From: Caecibacteroides pullorum
Lineage (GTDB): Bacteria; Bacteroidota; Bacteroidia; Bacteroidales; Bacteroidaceae
Assembly (NCBI RefSeq): GCF_019239235.1
Contig: NZ_JAAZTS010000009.1
Span: 62,001-126,000, forward strand
Direction of reading: 5' to 3'
DNA: 64,000 nucleotides
Translations under genes and position numbers: made by a program
Notes under the pieces: model-generated
What the model was told of the DNA's origin: nothing
Seen by the model: only the letters and a program-made list of their open reading frames with translations
The model's database searches: none
In this document: in pieces, positions 53,790 to 61,967 of the stretch
Layout: each line of letters starts with the position of its first letter
Numbering within the stretch: position 1 is the first letter of the stretch

Positions 53790-55898
53790 ATGTATAAAAG
53801 AACATTCATGCAAACGCTGGCAGCGGTGGCGATGATGCTGCTGCCGGCCGCCTGCGCGGACGACTACGACGACTCCGCCCTCTGGGACAAAGTGAACGAC
53901 CACGAAGAGCGCCTCGCCGCGCTGGAGAAGTGGCAGGAACAGACCAACCAAAGCATCGCAGCCATGCAGGAGCTGCTGAACACCACGGACATGATCACCG
54001 GCGTCAGCGCCGTGACGGAGGACGGCCAGACGGTGGGCTACACCATCACCTTCCTGCACTCCGACCCCATCACCATCTATAACGGTGCGAAGGGCGCCGA
54101 CGGCGAGGACGGTGCCGACGGAGCCGACGGACAGACGCCGCAGATAGGCCTCGCGCAGGCGGAGGACGGCAACTGGTACTGGACGCTGAACGGCGAACTC
54201 CTGACCGACGCCCAAGGCAACCCCATCCGCGCCAACGGACTGGACGGAGCCGACGGAGCCGACGGCGAAGACGGCGAAGACGGAGCCACAGGCCCCGAAG
54301 GCCCGCAAGGCAACGACGGCACTTCCGCCCCCACGCCGCAAATCCTGCTGGGTAGCAACATCCCTGCAAGCGGTAACGTCCAGACCGACAACGGCAAGGC
54401 AATCGACAACGCCTGGTACCTGAGCGTGGACAACGGCGCGACGTGGTACCGCGTCAGCGGCAAGGACGGCACGAACGGCGACGCCTGGTTCTCCGATGAA
54501 CCCCAAAAGGAAGGAAACTACTACGTCTTCACCCTGACCGACCAATCTACTTTCCGCGTGGCCGCCTACCAGCCCTTCCGCATCCTGACCGAAGCGGAAA
54601 AGGACGGCACCACCTTCACCAACGCCACGGTAACCATCAACGGGGCGACCACCTTCTACCTTTATATAGATAATGACATCAAATATCAGGAAATCGTGGC
54701 GCAAATCTCGTCCGTGGACGCCGTGCTGACCCGCGCCGACGTCAGCGACTGGACGGTCGTAAAGGGAACCGAGCAAAACACCCTCACCGTCACGCCGGGC
54801 ACCCAGCCCTACGCCCTGCTCGATGTCTCCCTCCTCCTCACCGACGGCAGCAAGCTGACGGCCTCGCGACTGCTGGAAGACCCGGGCTATACCGACGACG
54901 GACAGGGCAACTACACCGTGACCTCCGCCGAGGGCCTGAAGAACCTCGCCAAGCTGGTGAACGAAGAGGGCAAGACCGACATCAACATCACCCTTGACAC
55001 AGACCTCACCCTGACGGGAGAGTGGACGCCGATAGGCACTGAAAGCCAACCATACACCGGCACCTTCGACGGCGGCAACCATACCATCACGGGGCTGAAG
55101 ATTGACCAATCGGGAACGGACAATGTAGGACTGATTGGCCGTCTCGGCAGCGGAGGCAAGGTGCAGGACGTAACGCTGACAGAAGTGAACGTAACAGGTG
55201 GCACGTACGTCGGCGGCATTGCGGGACAGACCGATGGCACTGTAGAGAATTGCTCGGTCAATGGCACGGTGACAGGACAAAACCAGACCGGCGGTATCGT
55301 AGGACGAAATTTTAGCACCATCTCCGGCTGCTCAGCGGAAGGGACTGTGACGGGTAATACCAATGTCGGTGGAATATCCGGACTCTGTGTTCCTAATTAT
55401 GACACAGGAACCGGCAGCTTAATCGGGTCAACCATCGAGGGCTGCCATTCCACTGCGGCTGTATCGGGCATTAGCTCTGTCGGCGGCGTGGTGGGCAACT
55501 TGGGAAATGGCTGCTCGCTCATGGCCTGCTACTCCACGGGCAACGTTACTGCCACGATAACGTATGGTCACGCTAATGTCGGCGGCGTGGTGGGTATAAA
55601 CGGCCAAGGTACCGTAACCGCCTGCTATCACGCCACGGGCGAAATCACCAGTTCAGTAGGAGATAGAATCGGCGGCATCGCTGGCTGCAATGACCAAGGT
55701 ACTTTCACCGCCTGCTACTGGGAGAACAATCAGGAACAAGGCACCGGCAGCGGAAGCACCGGCGGAACCGCCAAGGTGGAAGGCAACGTTATCTGGAAGA
55801 CGGCTGTTGATGCCATGAACGCCGCCTTGAATGGTCTCACAACTTGGTATTATGATCTCAGCAATGAGGGTTTACCTGTATTGATGCAGCAACCATAA
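53790..55898 (+). CDS. surface lipoprotein with DUF4988, collagen-like and GLUG repeats
   Basis: The 702-aa protein has a lipoprotein signal (lipobox LPAAC, Cys22). A DUF4988-like coiled-coil region (about 30-98: LWDKVNDHEERLAALEKWQE) is followed by two collagen-like Gly-x-y tracts rich in Asp/Glu (about 102-114 and 150-177). Beta-sandwich-like segments come next. The C-terminus (about 440-650) repeats GLUG-type motifs such as VGGIAGQTDGTVENCSVNGT. The layout suggests a surface-exposed adhesin or matrix-binding stalk; the ligand is unknown. The ATG at 53790 is chosen for the signal peptide. A weak promoter (TTTG, 20 bp, TACTTTG) lies upstream. The gene is G+C-rich relative to most neighbours. 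Confidence 0.82.
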   Translation: MYKRTFMQTLAAVAMMLLPAACADDYDDSALWDKVNDHEERLAALEKWQEQTNQSIAAMQELLNTTDMITGVSAVTEDGQTVGYTITFLHSDPITIYNGAKGADGEDGADGADGQTPQIGLAQAEDGNWYWTLNGELLTDAQGNPIRANGLDGADGADGEDGEDGATGPEGPQGNDGTSAPTPQILLGSNIPASGNVQTDNGKAIDNAWYLSVDNGATWYRVSGKDGTNGDAWFSDEPQKEGNYYVFTLTDQSTFRVAAYQPFRILTEAEKDGTTFTNATVTINGATTFYLYIDNDIKYQEIVAQISSVDAVLTRADVSDWTVVKGTEQNTLTVTPGTQPYALLDVSLLLTDGSKLTASRLLEDPGYTDDGQGNYTVTSAEGLKNLAKLVNEEGKTDINITLDTDLTLTGEWTPIGTESQPYTGTFDGGNHTITGLKIDQSGTDNVGLIGRLGSGGKVQDVTLTEVNVTGGTYVGGIAGQTDGTVENCSVNGTVTGQNQTGGIVGRNFSTISGCSAEGTVTGNTNVGGISGLCVPNYDTGTGSLIGSTIEGCHSTAAVSGISSVGGVVGNLGNGCSLMACYSTGNVTATITYGHANVGGVVGINGQGTVTACYHATGEITSSVGDRIGGIAGCNDQGTFTACYWENNQEQGTGSGSTGGTAKVEGNVIWKTAVDAMNAALNGLTTWYYDLSNEGLPVLMQQP

Positions 55899-56120
55899 AA
55901 AGGCAGCCCGAAAGTTTGGCTGATTGGATAATAAGTAACCGAAGTATAACCCCCAAAAAGAAAGGAGGACGTGATGGAACACACGGACAATCCACCCGAA
56001 ACATAGCCGCCGGGGGACGGAAACGGCAAAAGTAGCAAAATGACAGGATTTGGCGTCGGAAAGCGGGGTTGTGTCCGGCCCCGCGTGCCGTTCTGTCAAT
56101 CCGAGGCCTCGGAAGCCTCG
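55899..56120. other. non-coding spacer before the 42-bp repeats
   Basis: The first part of the 444-bp gap after the GLUG lipoprotein gene. No convincing gene, promoter or terminator is visible. A degenerate half unit of the following repeat (CGAGGCCTCGGAAGCCTCG) ends it. Confidence 0.5.
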
Positions 56121-56303
56121 CCCCGCGCACGTTTCTGCCCGTACGAGCCCTCGGAAACCCAGCCCCGCGCACGTTTCTGCCCGTACGAGCCCTCGGAAGC
56201 CCAGCCCCGCACGCGTTTCTGCCCGTACGAGCCCTCGGAAACCCAGCCCCGCACGCGTTTCTGCCCGTACGAGCCCTCGGAAGCCCAGCCCCGCACGCGG
56301 GGG
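56121..56303. repeat. 42-bp tandem repeat, four full units plus a partial
   Basis: Units start at 56121, 56163, 56205 and 56247, with a partial at 56289. Each contains TTTCTGCCCGTACGAGCCCT and ends CTCGGAAACCCAG or CTCGGAAGCCCAG. The A/G ending alternates strictly between units, and units 1-2 differ from 3-4 (CGCGCACG versus CGCACGCG). This hints at a duplication of an 84-bp pair. The unit is a multiple of three and free of stops, so several frames stay open through it. Confidence 0.9.
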
Positions 56304-56342
56304 AGGATAAAAAAACGAATTGTCAACTAAAAAAACAACATT

Positions 56343-57155
56343 ATGAAACAGATTGTACCCATTTCGCTGACAAGCCCGCCCGTCAGCACCCATCTGGAAT
56401 TTCATACCCAGGTGAACAAGTACCTGCTGCAGGCCACCGCCGCCGCCCTGCACGTGGAGGCGCAGGCCGCGCAGTATGCCGCCCTGCTGGAACAGGAGGC
56501 GGCCATCGTCAACCGTCCCTCGGCGCAACGCTACACGCAGCAGCTGGCCGACGCCGACCTGCGTCGCGACCACGGCGCAGGCGTCCTGATGAACATCATC
56601 AAGGCGCAGGTGCGCTCGCTGGACAACGAGAAGAAGACGGCGGCGCTGCAACTGAAATCCATCATCGACTCCTACCGGAACGTGGGCGACCAGTCGTACA
56701 TGAAGGAGACCGCCCAGCTGCGCGGGCTGGTGGAGGCCCTGCGCTCGGCCGGAAACGCTCCGCTGGTGACCGTGCTGGGCCTGGACGCCGAGGTGGACCT
56801 GCTGGAGGAGGCAAACACCGCCTTCGAGGAGCTGCACCGCCTGAGCCAGGCCGACGCGCAGCAGCGCCAGGCGCTGGAGGCCATCGACACCCGCGAGCTG
56901 CGGGGCCGGGTGGACGCGTGCTACCAGCAGATTGTCCTGCTGGTGAACGCCTTCGCCATCGCCTCGCCCTCGGACGCACTGAACACGTTTATCGACTCGG
57001 TGAACGGCCTCATCTACCGCACGCAACAGGAAGACAACCATTCGCACTCCACAGGCGACGGCTCGACCCCCGACCCCGGCACGGACACGCCGGAGCCTGA
57101 ACCCGAACCCGAAGAGCCGGGCGGCGACGAGGGCGAAGGCGGAAGCCCTCTATAA
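56343..57155 (+). CDS. DUF6261-like helical protein with acidic proline-rich tail
   Basis: The 270-aa protein has no signal peptide. Residues about 1-235 are almost wholly helical and Gln/Ala/Glu-rich (EAQAAQYAALLEQEAAIVNR), in keeping with the DUF6261 family common in Bacteroidales; the match is from memory of the pattern. The C-terminal 35 residues are low-complexity: Asp/Gly, then repeated EPEPEPEE-type and Gly/Glu. Function is unknown. It follows the 42-bp repeats by 40 bp and is very G+C-rich, like the rest of the segment. Confidence 0.65.
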   Translation: MKQIVPISLTSPPVSTHLEFHTQVNKYLLQATAAALHVEAQAAQYAALLEQEAAIVNRPSAQRYTQQLADADLRRDHGAGVLMNIIKAQVRSLDNEKKTAALQLKSIIDSYRNVGDQSYMKETAQLRGLVEALRSAGNAPLVTVLGLDAEVDLLEEANTAFEELHRLSQADAQQRQALEAIDTRELRGRVDACYQQIVLLVNAFAIASPSDALNTFIDSVNGLIYRTQQEDNHSHSTGDGSTPDPGTDTPEPEPEPEEPGGDEGEGGSPL

Positions 57156-57156
57156 T

Positions 57157-57191
57157 GGAGAATGGAAAATGGAAAATTGAAAATTGAAAAT
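57157..57191. repeat. short A+G-rich tandem repeat
   Basis: Successive units of the type GGAAAAT and TGAAAAT (AATGGAAAATTGAAAATT) occur directly after the DUF6261-like gene. The tract looks prone to slippage and leads into a terminator. Confidence 0.65.
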
Positions 57192-57213
57192 GGGGGCGCA
57201 AGCCCCTTTTTTT
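57192..57213 (+). terminator. intrinsic terminator
   Basis: A GGGGC / GCCCC stem with a GCAA tetraloop is followed by seven T. It ends the DUF6261-like transcript. Confidence 0.8.
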
Positions 57214-57214
57214 G

Positions 57215-57241
57215 GATGTAGGGACGCACCACGGTGCGTCC
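57215..57241. repeat. right copy of the 18-bp word, within a 9-bp-stem hairpin
   Basis: GATGTAGGGACGCACCAC (57215-57232) is the inverted partner of 53686-53703. Here GGACGCACC also pairs with GGTGCGTCC (57233-57241) to form a compact hairpin. Confidence 0.7.
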
Positions 57242-57261
57242 GCCCGCCACATTCGCAATAA

Positions 57262-57326
57262 TTTTGCCGAAAACACGATTTTTCGGCAAAAAGTTTTTGT
57301 AATATCCAAGTAAATCGTATTTTTGT
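57262..57326 (+). promoter_or_regulatory. promoter region of the coiled-coil/zapA operon with hairpin operator
   Basis: TTTTGCCGAAA (57262-57272) and TTTCGGCAAAA (57281-57291) form a perfect 11-bp inverted repeat just upstream of a -33 TTTG (57296-57299). After 18 bp comes TATTTTTGT (57318-57326). The repeat could be an operator or an upstream terminator. Confidence 0.55.
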
Positions 57327-57345
57327 GTACAATTTTGGTGTAGAG

Positions 57346-57639
57346 ATGACAGAAGAAGAAAAAGAGCTACTGAAAACCTTTGAAGCACGGCTGCGCCACC
57401 TGATTTATCTGCACGATGAACAGCGACGCGAAAACGCGCGTCTGAAGGAGCTCCTGAACGCCTGCCGGGCCGACTGCGCCGCCTCGCAAGCCGCCTACCG
57501 GGCCCTGGAAAAACGCTACACCGACCTAAAAACAGCTACGACAATCAGCCTTAACGGCAGCGACGTGAAAGAGACGAAGCTGCGATTGTCAAAATTAGTG
57601 CGTGAAGTCGACAAATGCATCGCCCTGCTGAATGAATAA
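57346..57639 (+). CDS. small coiled-coil protein upstream of zapA
   Basis: This 97-aa protein starts MTEEEKELLKTFEARLRHL. It is predicted to be coiled-coil over about residues 5-65, with heptad-like Leu/Ala spacing, and has no membrane segment. Size and position next to zapA suggest a ZapB-like division accessory protein, but no diagnostic motif supports that name. It is 18 bp upstream of zapA and shares its promoter. Confidence 0.75.
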   Translation: MTEEEKELLKTFEARLRHLIYLHDEQRRENARLKELLNACRADCAASQAAYRALEKRYTDLKTATTISLNGSDVKETKLRLSKLVREVDKCIALLNE

Positions 57640-57657
57640 CGAAGGAGACGAAGATGT

Positions 57658-57996
57658 ATGAACGATAAGATAAAGATACACCTGCTCATGGCAGGCACCA
57701 CCTACCCCCTCAGCATCCGCCGCGACGACGAGGAAACGGTCAGGGAAGCCGCCCGACAGGTCAATGTCAGGCTCAAACAGTATAGGGACTACTACCCGGA
57801 AGCGAGTAACGAACAGCTGCTCGGCATGGTGGCCTACCAGTTTGCACTGGAAACCCTGCGGATGGAACAGCGGAACGACACCGCCCCCTATACGGCGAAG
57901 CTCAAAGAACTGACGGAGGCGATCGAAGCCTGCTTCAAGGAAACGGAAGCACCGGACAACCCTCCCGACGCAGCCCCCGGGCCGCAAACCAGATGA
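57658..57996 (+). CDS. zapA: cell division protein ZapA
   Basis: The 112-aa protein has the ZapA N-terminal fold ([20 protein letters not shown]) and the helix [24 protein letters not shown] region (about 26-45). An Ala/Leu-rich helix used for dimerisation follows, and a Pro-rich tail ends it. ZapA bundles FtsZ filaments at the division ring. The tail ([13 protein letters not shown]) is probably disordered. It follows the coiled-coil gene and precedes a structured spacer and rny. Confidence 0.88.
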   Translation: MNDKIKIHLLMAGTTYPLSIRRDDEETVREAARQVNVRLKQYRDYYPEASNEQLLGMVAYQFALETLRMEQRNDTAPYTAKLKELTEAIEACFKETEAPDNPPDAAPGPQTR

Positions 57997-58076
57997 GAAA
58001 ACAAAAACCACGCACTGTACGAGACCTTCCACCCCTCCCGAACCGACGGGCGGAAGACTCCGGCAGTGCTTTTTTA
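57997..58076 (+). ncRNA. structured RNA or terminator between zapA and rny, possible 6S-type RNA
   Basis: GCACTG (58012-58017) pairs with CAGTGC (58064-58069), immediately followed by six T. Inside, CTTCC pairs with GGAAG and CCCG with CGGG around AACCGA, leaving internal bulges. The closed stem, internal loop and T run fit a short stable RNA end. The zapA-ssrS neighbourhood is known in other bacteria and I recall 6S RNA beside zapA and rny in Bacteroidales, but I cannot verify the family from sequence. A plain terminator is the alternative. Confidence 0.4.
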
Positions 58077-58106
58077 TTTATATACATATTAAAACAAATT
58101 ATCAAA

Positions 58107-59645
58107 ATGACAGTAGTTACGATAGTAGTGTCCCTCGCCTGCCTCCTCATCGGAGCCGCCGCCTCGTACGTGCTCTTCAAGCAAGGCCTGAAGGCGAAAT
58201 ACGACGGCATCCTGAAGGACGCGGAAGCCGAAGCGGAAGTGATCAAGAAAAACAAGTTGCTCGAAGTAAAGGAAAAGTTCCTCAACAAGAAAGCCGACCT
58301 GGAAAAGGAAGTGGCCGCCCGTAACCAGAAAATCCAACAGGCCGAAAACAAACTGAAACAACGCGAACTGGTGCTGAACCAACGACAGGAAGAACTGCAA
58401 CGCAAGAAGCAGGAAGCCGACGCCATCCGCGAAAACCTGGAAGCACAGCTGGGCATCGTCGACAAGAAGAAGGACGAACTGGACCACCTGCAACGCCAGG
58501 AAATCGAAAAACTGGAAACCATCTCGGGCCTCTCGGCCGACGAGGCGAAGGAACGCCTGGTAGAATCGCTCAAGGAAGAAGCCAAGACGCAGGCACAGTC
58601 GTACATCAACGACATCATGGACGAAGCCAAGCTGACGGCCAACAAGGAAGCCAAACGCATCGTCATCCAGACCATCCAGCGCGTAGCCACGGAAACGGCC
58701 ATCGAAAACTCGGTCACCGTGTTCCACATTGAATCGGACGAAATCAAGGGCCGCATCATCGGCCGCGAAGGACGCAACATCCGCGCCCTGGAAGCTGCCA
58801 CCGGCGTTGAAATCGTAGTGGACGACACGCCCGAAGCCATCGTCCTCTCGGCCTTCGACCCCGTGCGCCGCGAGATAGCCCGCCTGGCCCTGCACCAGCT
58901 CGTCACCGACGGCCGCATCCACCCCGCCCGCATCGAGGAAGTGGTGAACAAGGTACGCAAGCAGGTGGAGGAAGAAATCATCGAGACCGGCAAACGCACC
59001 ACCATCGACCTGGGTATCCACGGCCTGCACCCCGAACTGATCCGCATCATCGGAAAGATGAAATACCGTTCGTCCTACGGCCAGAACCTGCTGCAACACG
59101 CCCGCGAGACGGCCAACCTCTGCGCCGTCATGGCCTCGGAGCTGGGCCTGAACCCGAAGAAGGCCAAACGCGCCGGCCTGCTGCACGACATCGGCAAGGT
59201 GCCTGACGAAGAACCCGAAATGCCACACGCCCTCTACGGCATGAAGCTGGCCGAAAAATATAAGGAGAAACCGGATATCTGCAATGCCATCGGTGCCCAC
59301 CACGACGAGACGGAAATGACCAGCCTGCTGGCACCCATCGTCCAGGTGTGCGACGCCATCTCGGGCGCACGACCCGGTGCACGCCGCGAAATCGTGGAAG
59401 CCTACATCAAGCGCCTCAACGACCTGGAACAGCTGGCCATGTCCTATCCGGGCGTGACGAAGACCTACGCCATCCAGGCCGGCCGCGAACTACGCGTCAT
59501 CGTCGGTGCCGACAAGATAGACGACAAGCAGACGGAGAGCCTGTCCGGCGAAATCGCTAAGAAGATACAGGACGAGATGACGTATCCGGGACAGGTGAAA
59601 ATCACTGTCATCCGCGAGACACGCGCCGTCAGCTATGCGAAGTAA
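58107..59645 (+). CDS. rny: ribonuclease Y
   Basis: The 512-aa protein starts at ATG 58107 ([16 protein letters not shown]), giving the usual N-terminal membrane helix (2-23). A long charged coiled coil (about 30-190) is followed by a KH domain ([20 protein letters not shown], about 217-236). The HD domain has [11 protein letters not shown] and GAHHDE metal ligands. RNase Y starts mRNA decay at the inner membrane. The in-frame upstream extension runs through the zapA stop region and the hairpin and is not plausible. Confidence 0.96.
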   Translation: MTVVTIVVSLACLLIGAAASYVLFKQGLKAKYDGILKDAEAEAEVIKKNKLLEVKEKFLNKKADLEKEVAARNQKIQQAENKLKQRELVLNQRQEELQRKKQEADAIRENLEAQLGIVDKKKDELDHLQRQEIEKLETISGLSADEAKERLVESLKEEAKTQAQSYINDIMDEAKLTANKEAKRIVIQTIQRVATETAIENSVTVFHIESDEIKGRIIGREGRNIRALEAATGVEIVVDDTPEAIVLSAFDPVRREIARLALHQLVTDGRIHPARIEEVVNKVRKQVEEEIIETGKRTTIDLGIHGLHPELIRIIGKMKYRSSYGQNLLQHARETANLCAVMASELGLNPKKAKRAGLLHDIGKVPDEEPEMPHALYGMKLAEKYKEKPDICNAIGAHHDETEMTSLLAPIVQVCDAISGARPGARREIVEAYIKRLNDLEQLAMSYPGVTKTYAIQAGRELRVIVGADKIDDKQTESLSGEIAKKIQDEMTYPGQVKITVIRETRAVSYAK

Positions 59646-59681
59646 AACGAATTGAAAACAACATAAACAGACTCCCTAATC

Positions 59682-60440
59682 ATGAACCCTCCCCGCTTCC
59701 AGTTCGAAGTCTGCGCCAACGGCGTAGAGAGCTGCCTGGCCGCACAGGCCGGCGGCGCGGACCGCGTGGAGTTGTGTGCCGGCATCCCCGAAGGAGGCAC
59801 AACCCCCTCCTTCGGAGACATCGCCACCGCACGCAGCCTGCTGGACCGCACCCGTCTGCACGTCATCATCCGCCCCCGCGGCGGCGATTTCCGCTACTCT
59901 CCCCTCGAAGAGCGCATCATGCTGGAAGACATCGCCAACGCCCGGCGCCTGGGTGCCGACGGCGTGGTGTTGGGCTGCCTGACAGCCGACGGTACCGTAG
60001 ACCTGCCCCTGATGGGACGGCTGATGAAGGCGGCACAAGGCATGTCGGTCACGTTCCACCGTGCCTTCGACGTCTGCCGCGACCCCTTCCGTGCACTGGA
60101 AGACATCATCGGCCTGGGCTGCCACCGCATCCTGACCTCAGGACAACAACCCACTGCCGAAGCGGGCATTCCCCTGCTGCGTGAATTGCAGAAAGCCGCC
60201 GCCGGACGCATCACGCTCCTGGCCGGCTGCGGGGTGAACGTGGGAAACATCGCCCGCATCGCCCGCGAGACGGGCATCACGGAGTTCCACTTCTCCGCCC
60301 GCGAAACCGTAGAAAGCGACATGGCCTGGCACAACGACGCCGTGTCCATGGGCGGCACTGTACGAATAGAAGAATATACCCGCCCCGTCACCACCGAACG
60401 CCGCGTCCGCGACACCATCGCAGCGGCACACAAGGGGTAA
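59682..60440 (+). CDS. cutC: CutC family protein
   Basis: This 252-aa TIM-barrel protein of the CutC family shows VCANGVESCLAAQAGGADRV (about 7-26), ELCAGIPEGGTTPS, VIIRPRGGDFRYS and VTFHRAFDVCRD. CutC was linked to copper homeostasis in E. coli and humans, but its biochemical role is unsettled. It lies 36 bp after rny and may be read from the same transcript. A strong terminator follows. Confidence 0.93.
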   Translation: MNPPRFQFEVCANGVESCLAAQAGGADRVELCAGIPEGGTTPSFGDIATARSLLDRTRLHVIIRPRGGDFRYSPLEERIMLEDIANARRLGADGVVLGCLTADGTVDLPLMGRLMKAAQGMSVTFHRAFDVCRDPFRALEDIIGLGCHRILTSGQQPTAEAGIPLLRELQKAAAGRITLLAGCGVNVGNIARIARETGITEFHFSARETVESDMAWHNDAVSMGGTVRIEEYTRPVTTERRVRDTIAAAHKG

Positions 60441-60447
60441 GAATACA

Positions 60448-60492
60448 AAAATGGCACACGGACAACGCAAGGTTTCATCCGTGTGCCATTTT
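60448..60492. terminator. bidirectional terminator between cutC and panD
   Basis: A perfect 15-bp stem (AAAATGGCACACGGA / TCCGTGTGCCATTTT) spans a 15-nt loop, with A and T tracts at the ends. Confidence 0.88.
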
Positions 60493-60514
60493 CAATATCG
60501 GAAGGAAAGCAGCC

Positions 60515-60865
60515 TCAGCGCACCACCTTGTTCGTGGCCGGATCGGGGAAGACAACCGTCGGCTTGAACGACTTGGCCTCCTCGAAATCCATCAACGCAT
60601 AGGACATGATGATCACGATGTCATCGGGCTGCACACGGCGTGCGGCCGCACCGTTCAGGCAAATCTTTCCGGAGCCGCGCTCACCTTTAATGATATAAGT
60701 CTCGAAACGTTCGCCATTGTTGTTGTCGGCAATGTACACCTTCTCGCCGGCAATCATGTTGGCCGCGTCCATGAGGTCCGCGTCAATCGTAATGCTACCC
60801 ATGTAGTTCAGGTTAGCCTCCGTAACACGGGCACAGTGGATCTTGGACTTCAATACTTCAATCAT
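60515..60865 (-). CDS. panD: aspartate 1-decarboxylase
   Basis: The 116-aa protein starts [20 protein letters not shown]; an ATG one codon upstream is also possible. The self-cleavage site Gly-Ser lies in YMGSITID (about 22-29), which yields the pyruvoyl cofactor. It makes beta-alanine from aspartate for pantothenate. It follows panC by 24 bp on the same strand, so the two enzymes that supply and use beta-alanine form an operon. Confidence 0.95.
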   Translation of the reverse strand: MIEVLKSKIHCARVTEANLNYMGSITIDADLMDAANMIAGEKVYIADNNNGERFETYIIKGERGSGKICLNGAAARRVQPDDIVIIMSYALMDFEEAKSFKPTVVFPDPATNKVVR

Positions 60866-60889
60866 CATAATGTATTTCTGTTTATTGGG

Positions 60890-61735
60890 TTAAGACTTGT
60901 ACTTGATATTGTCGATGAGACGAACCTCGCCGCAAAAGACGGTGATACAGCCCACGGCATAATCCGTGTCGGCCCAATCGGCAATTTTCTGCAACGTATT
61001 CCCATCCACCAGCTCGAAATACTCCAGACGGAGACCTGGAACGGCAGCGATGGAATCTTCGACGAACTTCTGCGTCTCGGCCACCGTATGCGAAGCTGCA
61101 AACTCAACGCTGGCAAAGAGTGTCTGCGAAATCTTCAGCGCAGTCTGACGCTCGTCAGCAGACAGACGCTGGTTGCGGCTGCTCAAAGCCAACCCGTCGG
61201 CCTCGCGGACGATGGGACAACCTACAATCTCCAGCGGGAACTTCATCTGACGTACCATCTCGCGGATGATGGCCAGCTGCTGGAAGTCTTTCTCGCCGAA
61301 ATAGGCACGGTCGGGCTTCACCATATCGAACAGTTTGCTCACAATCTGGCAAACACCGTTGAAGTGTCCCGGACGGAAAGCGCCTTCCATCACCGTATCC
61401 AGCGGAGCATAGCTGAAGTGACGGGTATCCGGTTCGGGATAAATCTCTTCGACCGACGGCGCAAAGGCGAACGTAGCTCCACACTGCTCGAGCAGGCGGC
61501 AGTCGGCCTCCAGCGTACGCGGATATTTGGCCAAATCGTTCTTGTCATTAAACTGAGTGGGGTTGACAAAGATGCTCACCACCGTGGCATCGTTTTCGGC
61601 CACACTCCGCTTAACCAGCGAAGCATGTCCCGCATGCAAAGCTCCCATAGTGGGCACCAGTCCCACCGTCTTACCCTGGGCACGCAAAGCGGCAAGTCCC
61701 GCCTGCAAGTCCTTGATAGAATGTACTATTTCCAT
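60890..61735 (-). CDS. panC: pantothenate synthetase
   Basis: The 281-aa protein starts at [14 protein letters not shown], which matches the family; the longer frame adds 12 unrelated residues. ATP-binding motifs are [14 protein letters not shown] (about 29-42) and the later [12 protein letters not shown] (KMSKS-like position). It joins pantoate and beta-alanine with ATP. panB is not in the window. It is divergent from the glycogen-synthase-like gene. Confidence 0.95.
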   Translation of the reverse strand: MEIVHSIKDLQAGLAALRAQGKTVGLVPTMGALHAGHASLVKRSVAENDATVVSIFVNPTQFNDKNDLAKYPRTLEADCRLLEQCGATFAFAPSVEEIYPEPDTRHFSYAPLDTVMEGAFRPGHFNGVCQIVSKLFDMVKPDRAYFGEKDFQQLAIIREMVRQMKFPLEIVGCPIVREADGLALSSRNQRLSADERQTALKISQTLFASVEFAASHTVAETQKFVEDSIAAVPGLRLEYFELVDGNTLQKIADWADTDYAVGCITVFCGEVRLIDNIKYKS

Positions 61736-61948
61736 TACTTTTAACGTTTGATAAATACAGGGTTGTTTCAAAAGCGGTGCAAAATAAGCTATTATTTACC
61801 ACATAACGAAGAAATATCGCATTTTTTGTAGAAAAAGCATGTCCGAACAGAACTTTCCAGCCGAAAAAGCAATATTGAAATACAAGCACTTAACAAATCA
61901 TAAGGAATTATAGCCATCCCATCTTGACGCTGTGAGCGTTTTTTTTTG

Positions 61949-61957
61949 TAACTTTGC
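61949..61957 (+). promoter_or_regulatory. -7 promoter element of the glycogen-synthase-like gene
   Basis: TAACTTTGC lies 10 bp before the ATG at 61968, giving a very short leader. Confidence 0.55.
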
Positions 61958-61967
61958 GCAATAATTG

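Noticed and set aside
53697..55280. 527-aa frame antisense to the GLUG lipoprotein
   Set aside because: It mirrors the Gly/Asp-rich coding strand and has no recognisable domain.
56121..56303. CRISPR array
   Set aside because: The repeats are directly adjacent with no unique spacers between units, and no cas genes are present.
56040..56330. Gene for a 96-aa repeat peptide
   Set aside because: The frame is open only because the 42-bp unit lacks stops; other frames on both strands are equally open and there is no promoter or start context. Kept as a finding on the repeat, not as a gene.
55872..57047. 391-aa minus-strand frame across the repeats and the DUF6261-like gene
   Set aside because: Its composition follows the opposite strand and the repeat; the plus-strand gene has a coherent helical protein and fits the following terminator.
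53686..57241. Composite transposon
   Set aside because: The terminal words are only 18 bp, no transposase or target duplication is visible, and one copy is part of a larger hairpin while the other is not.
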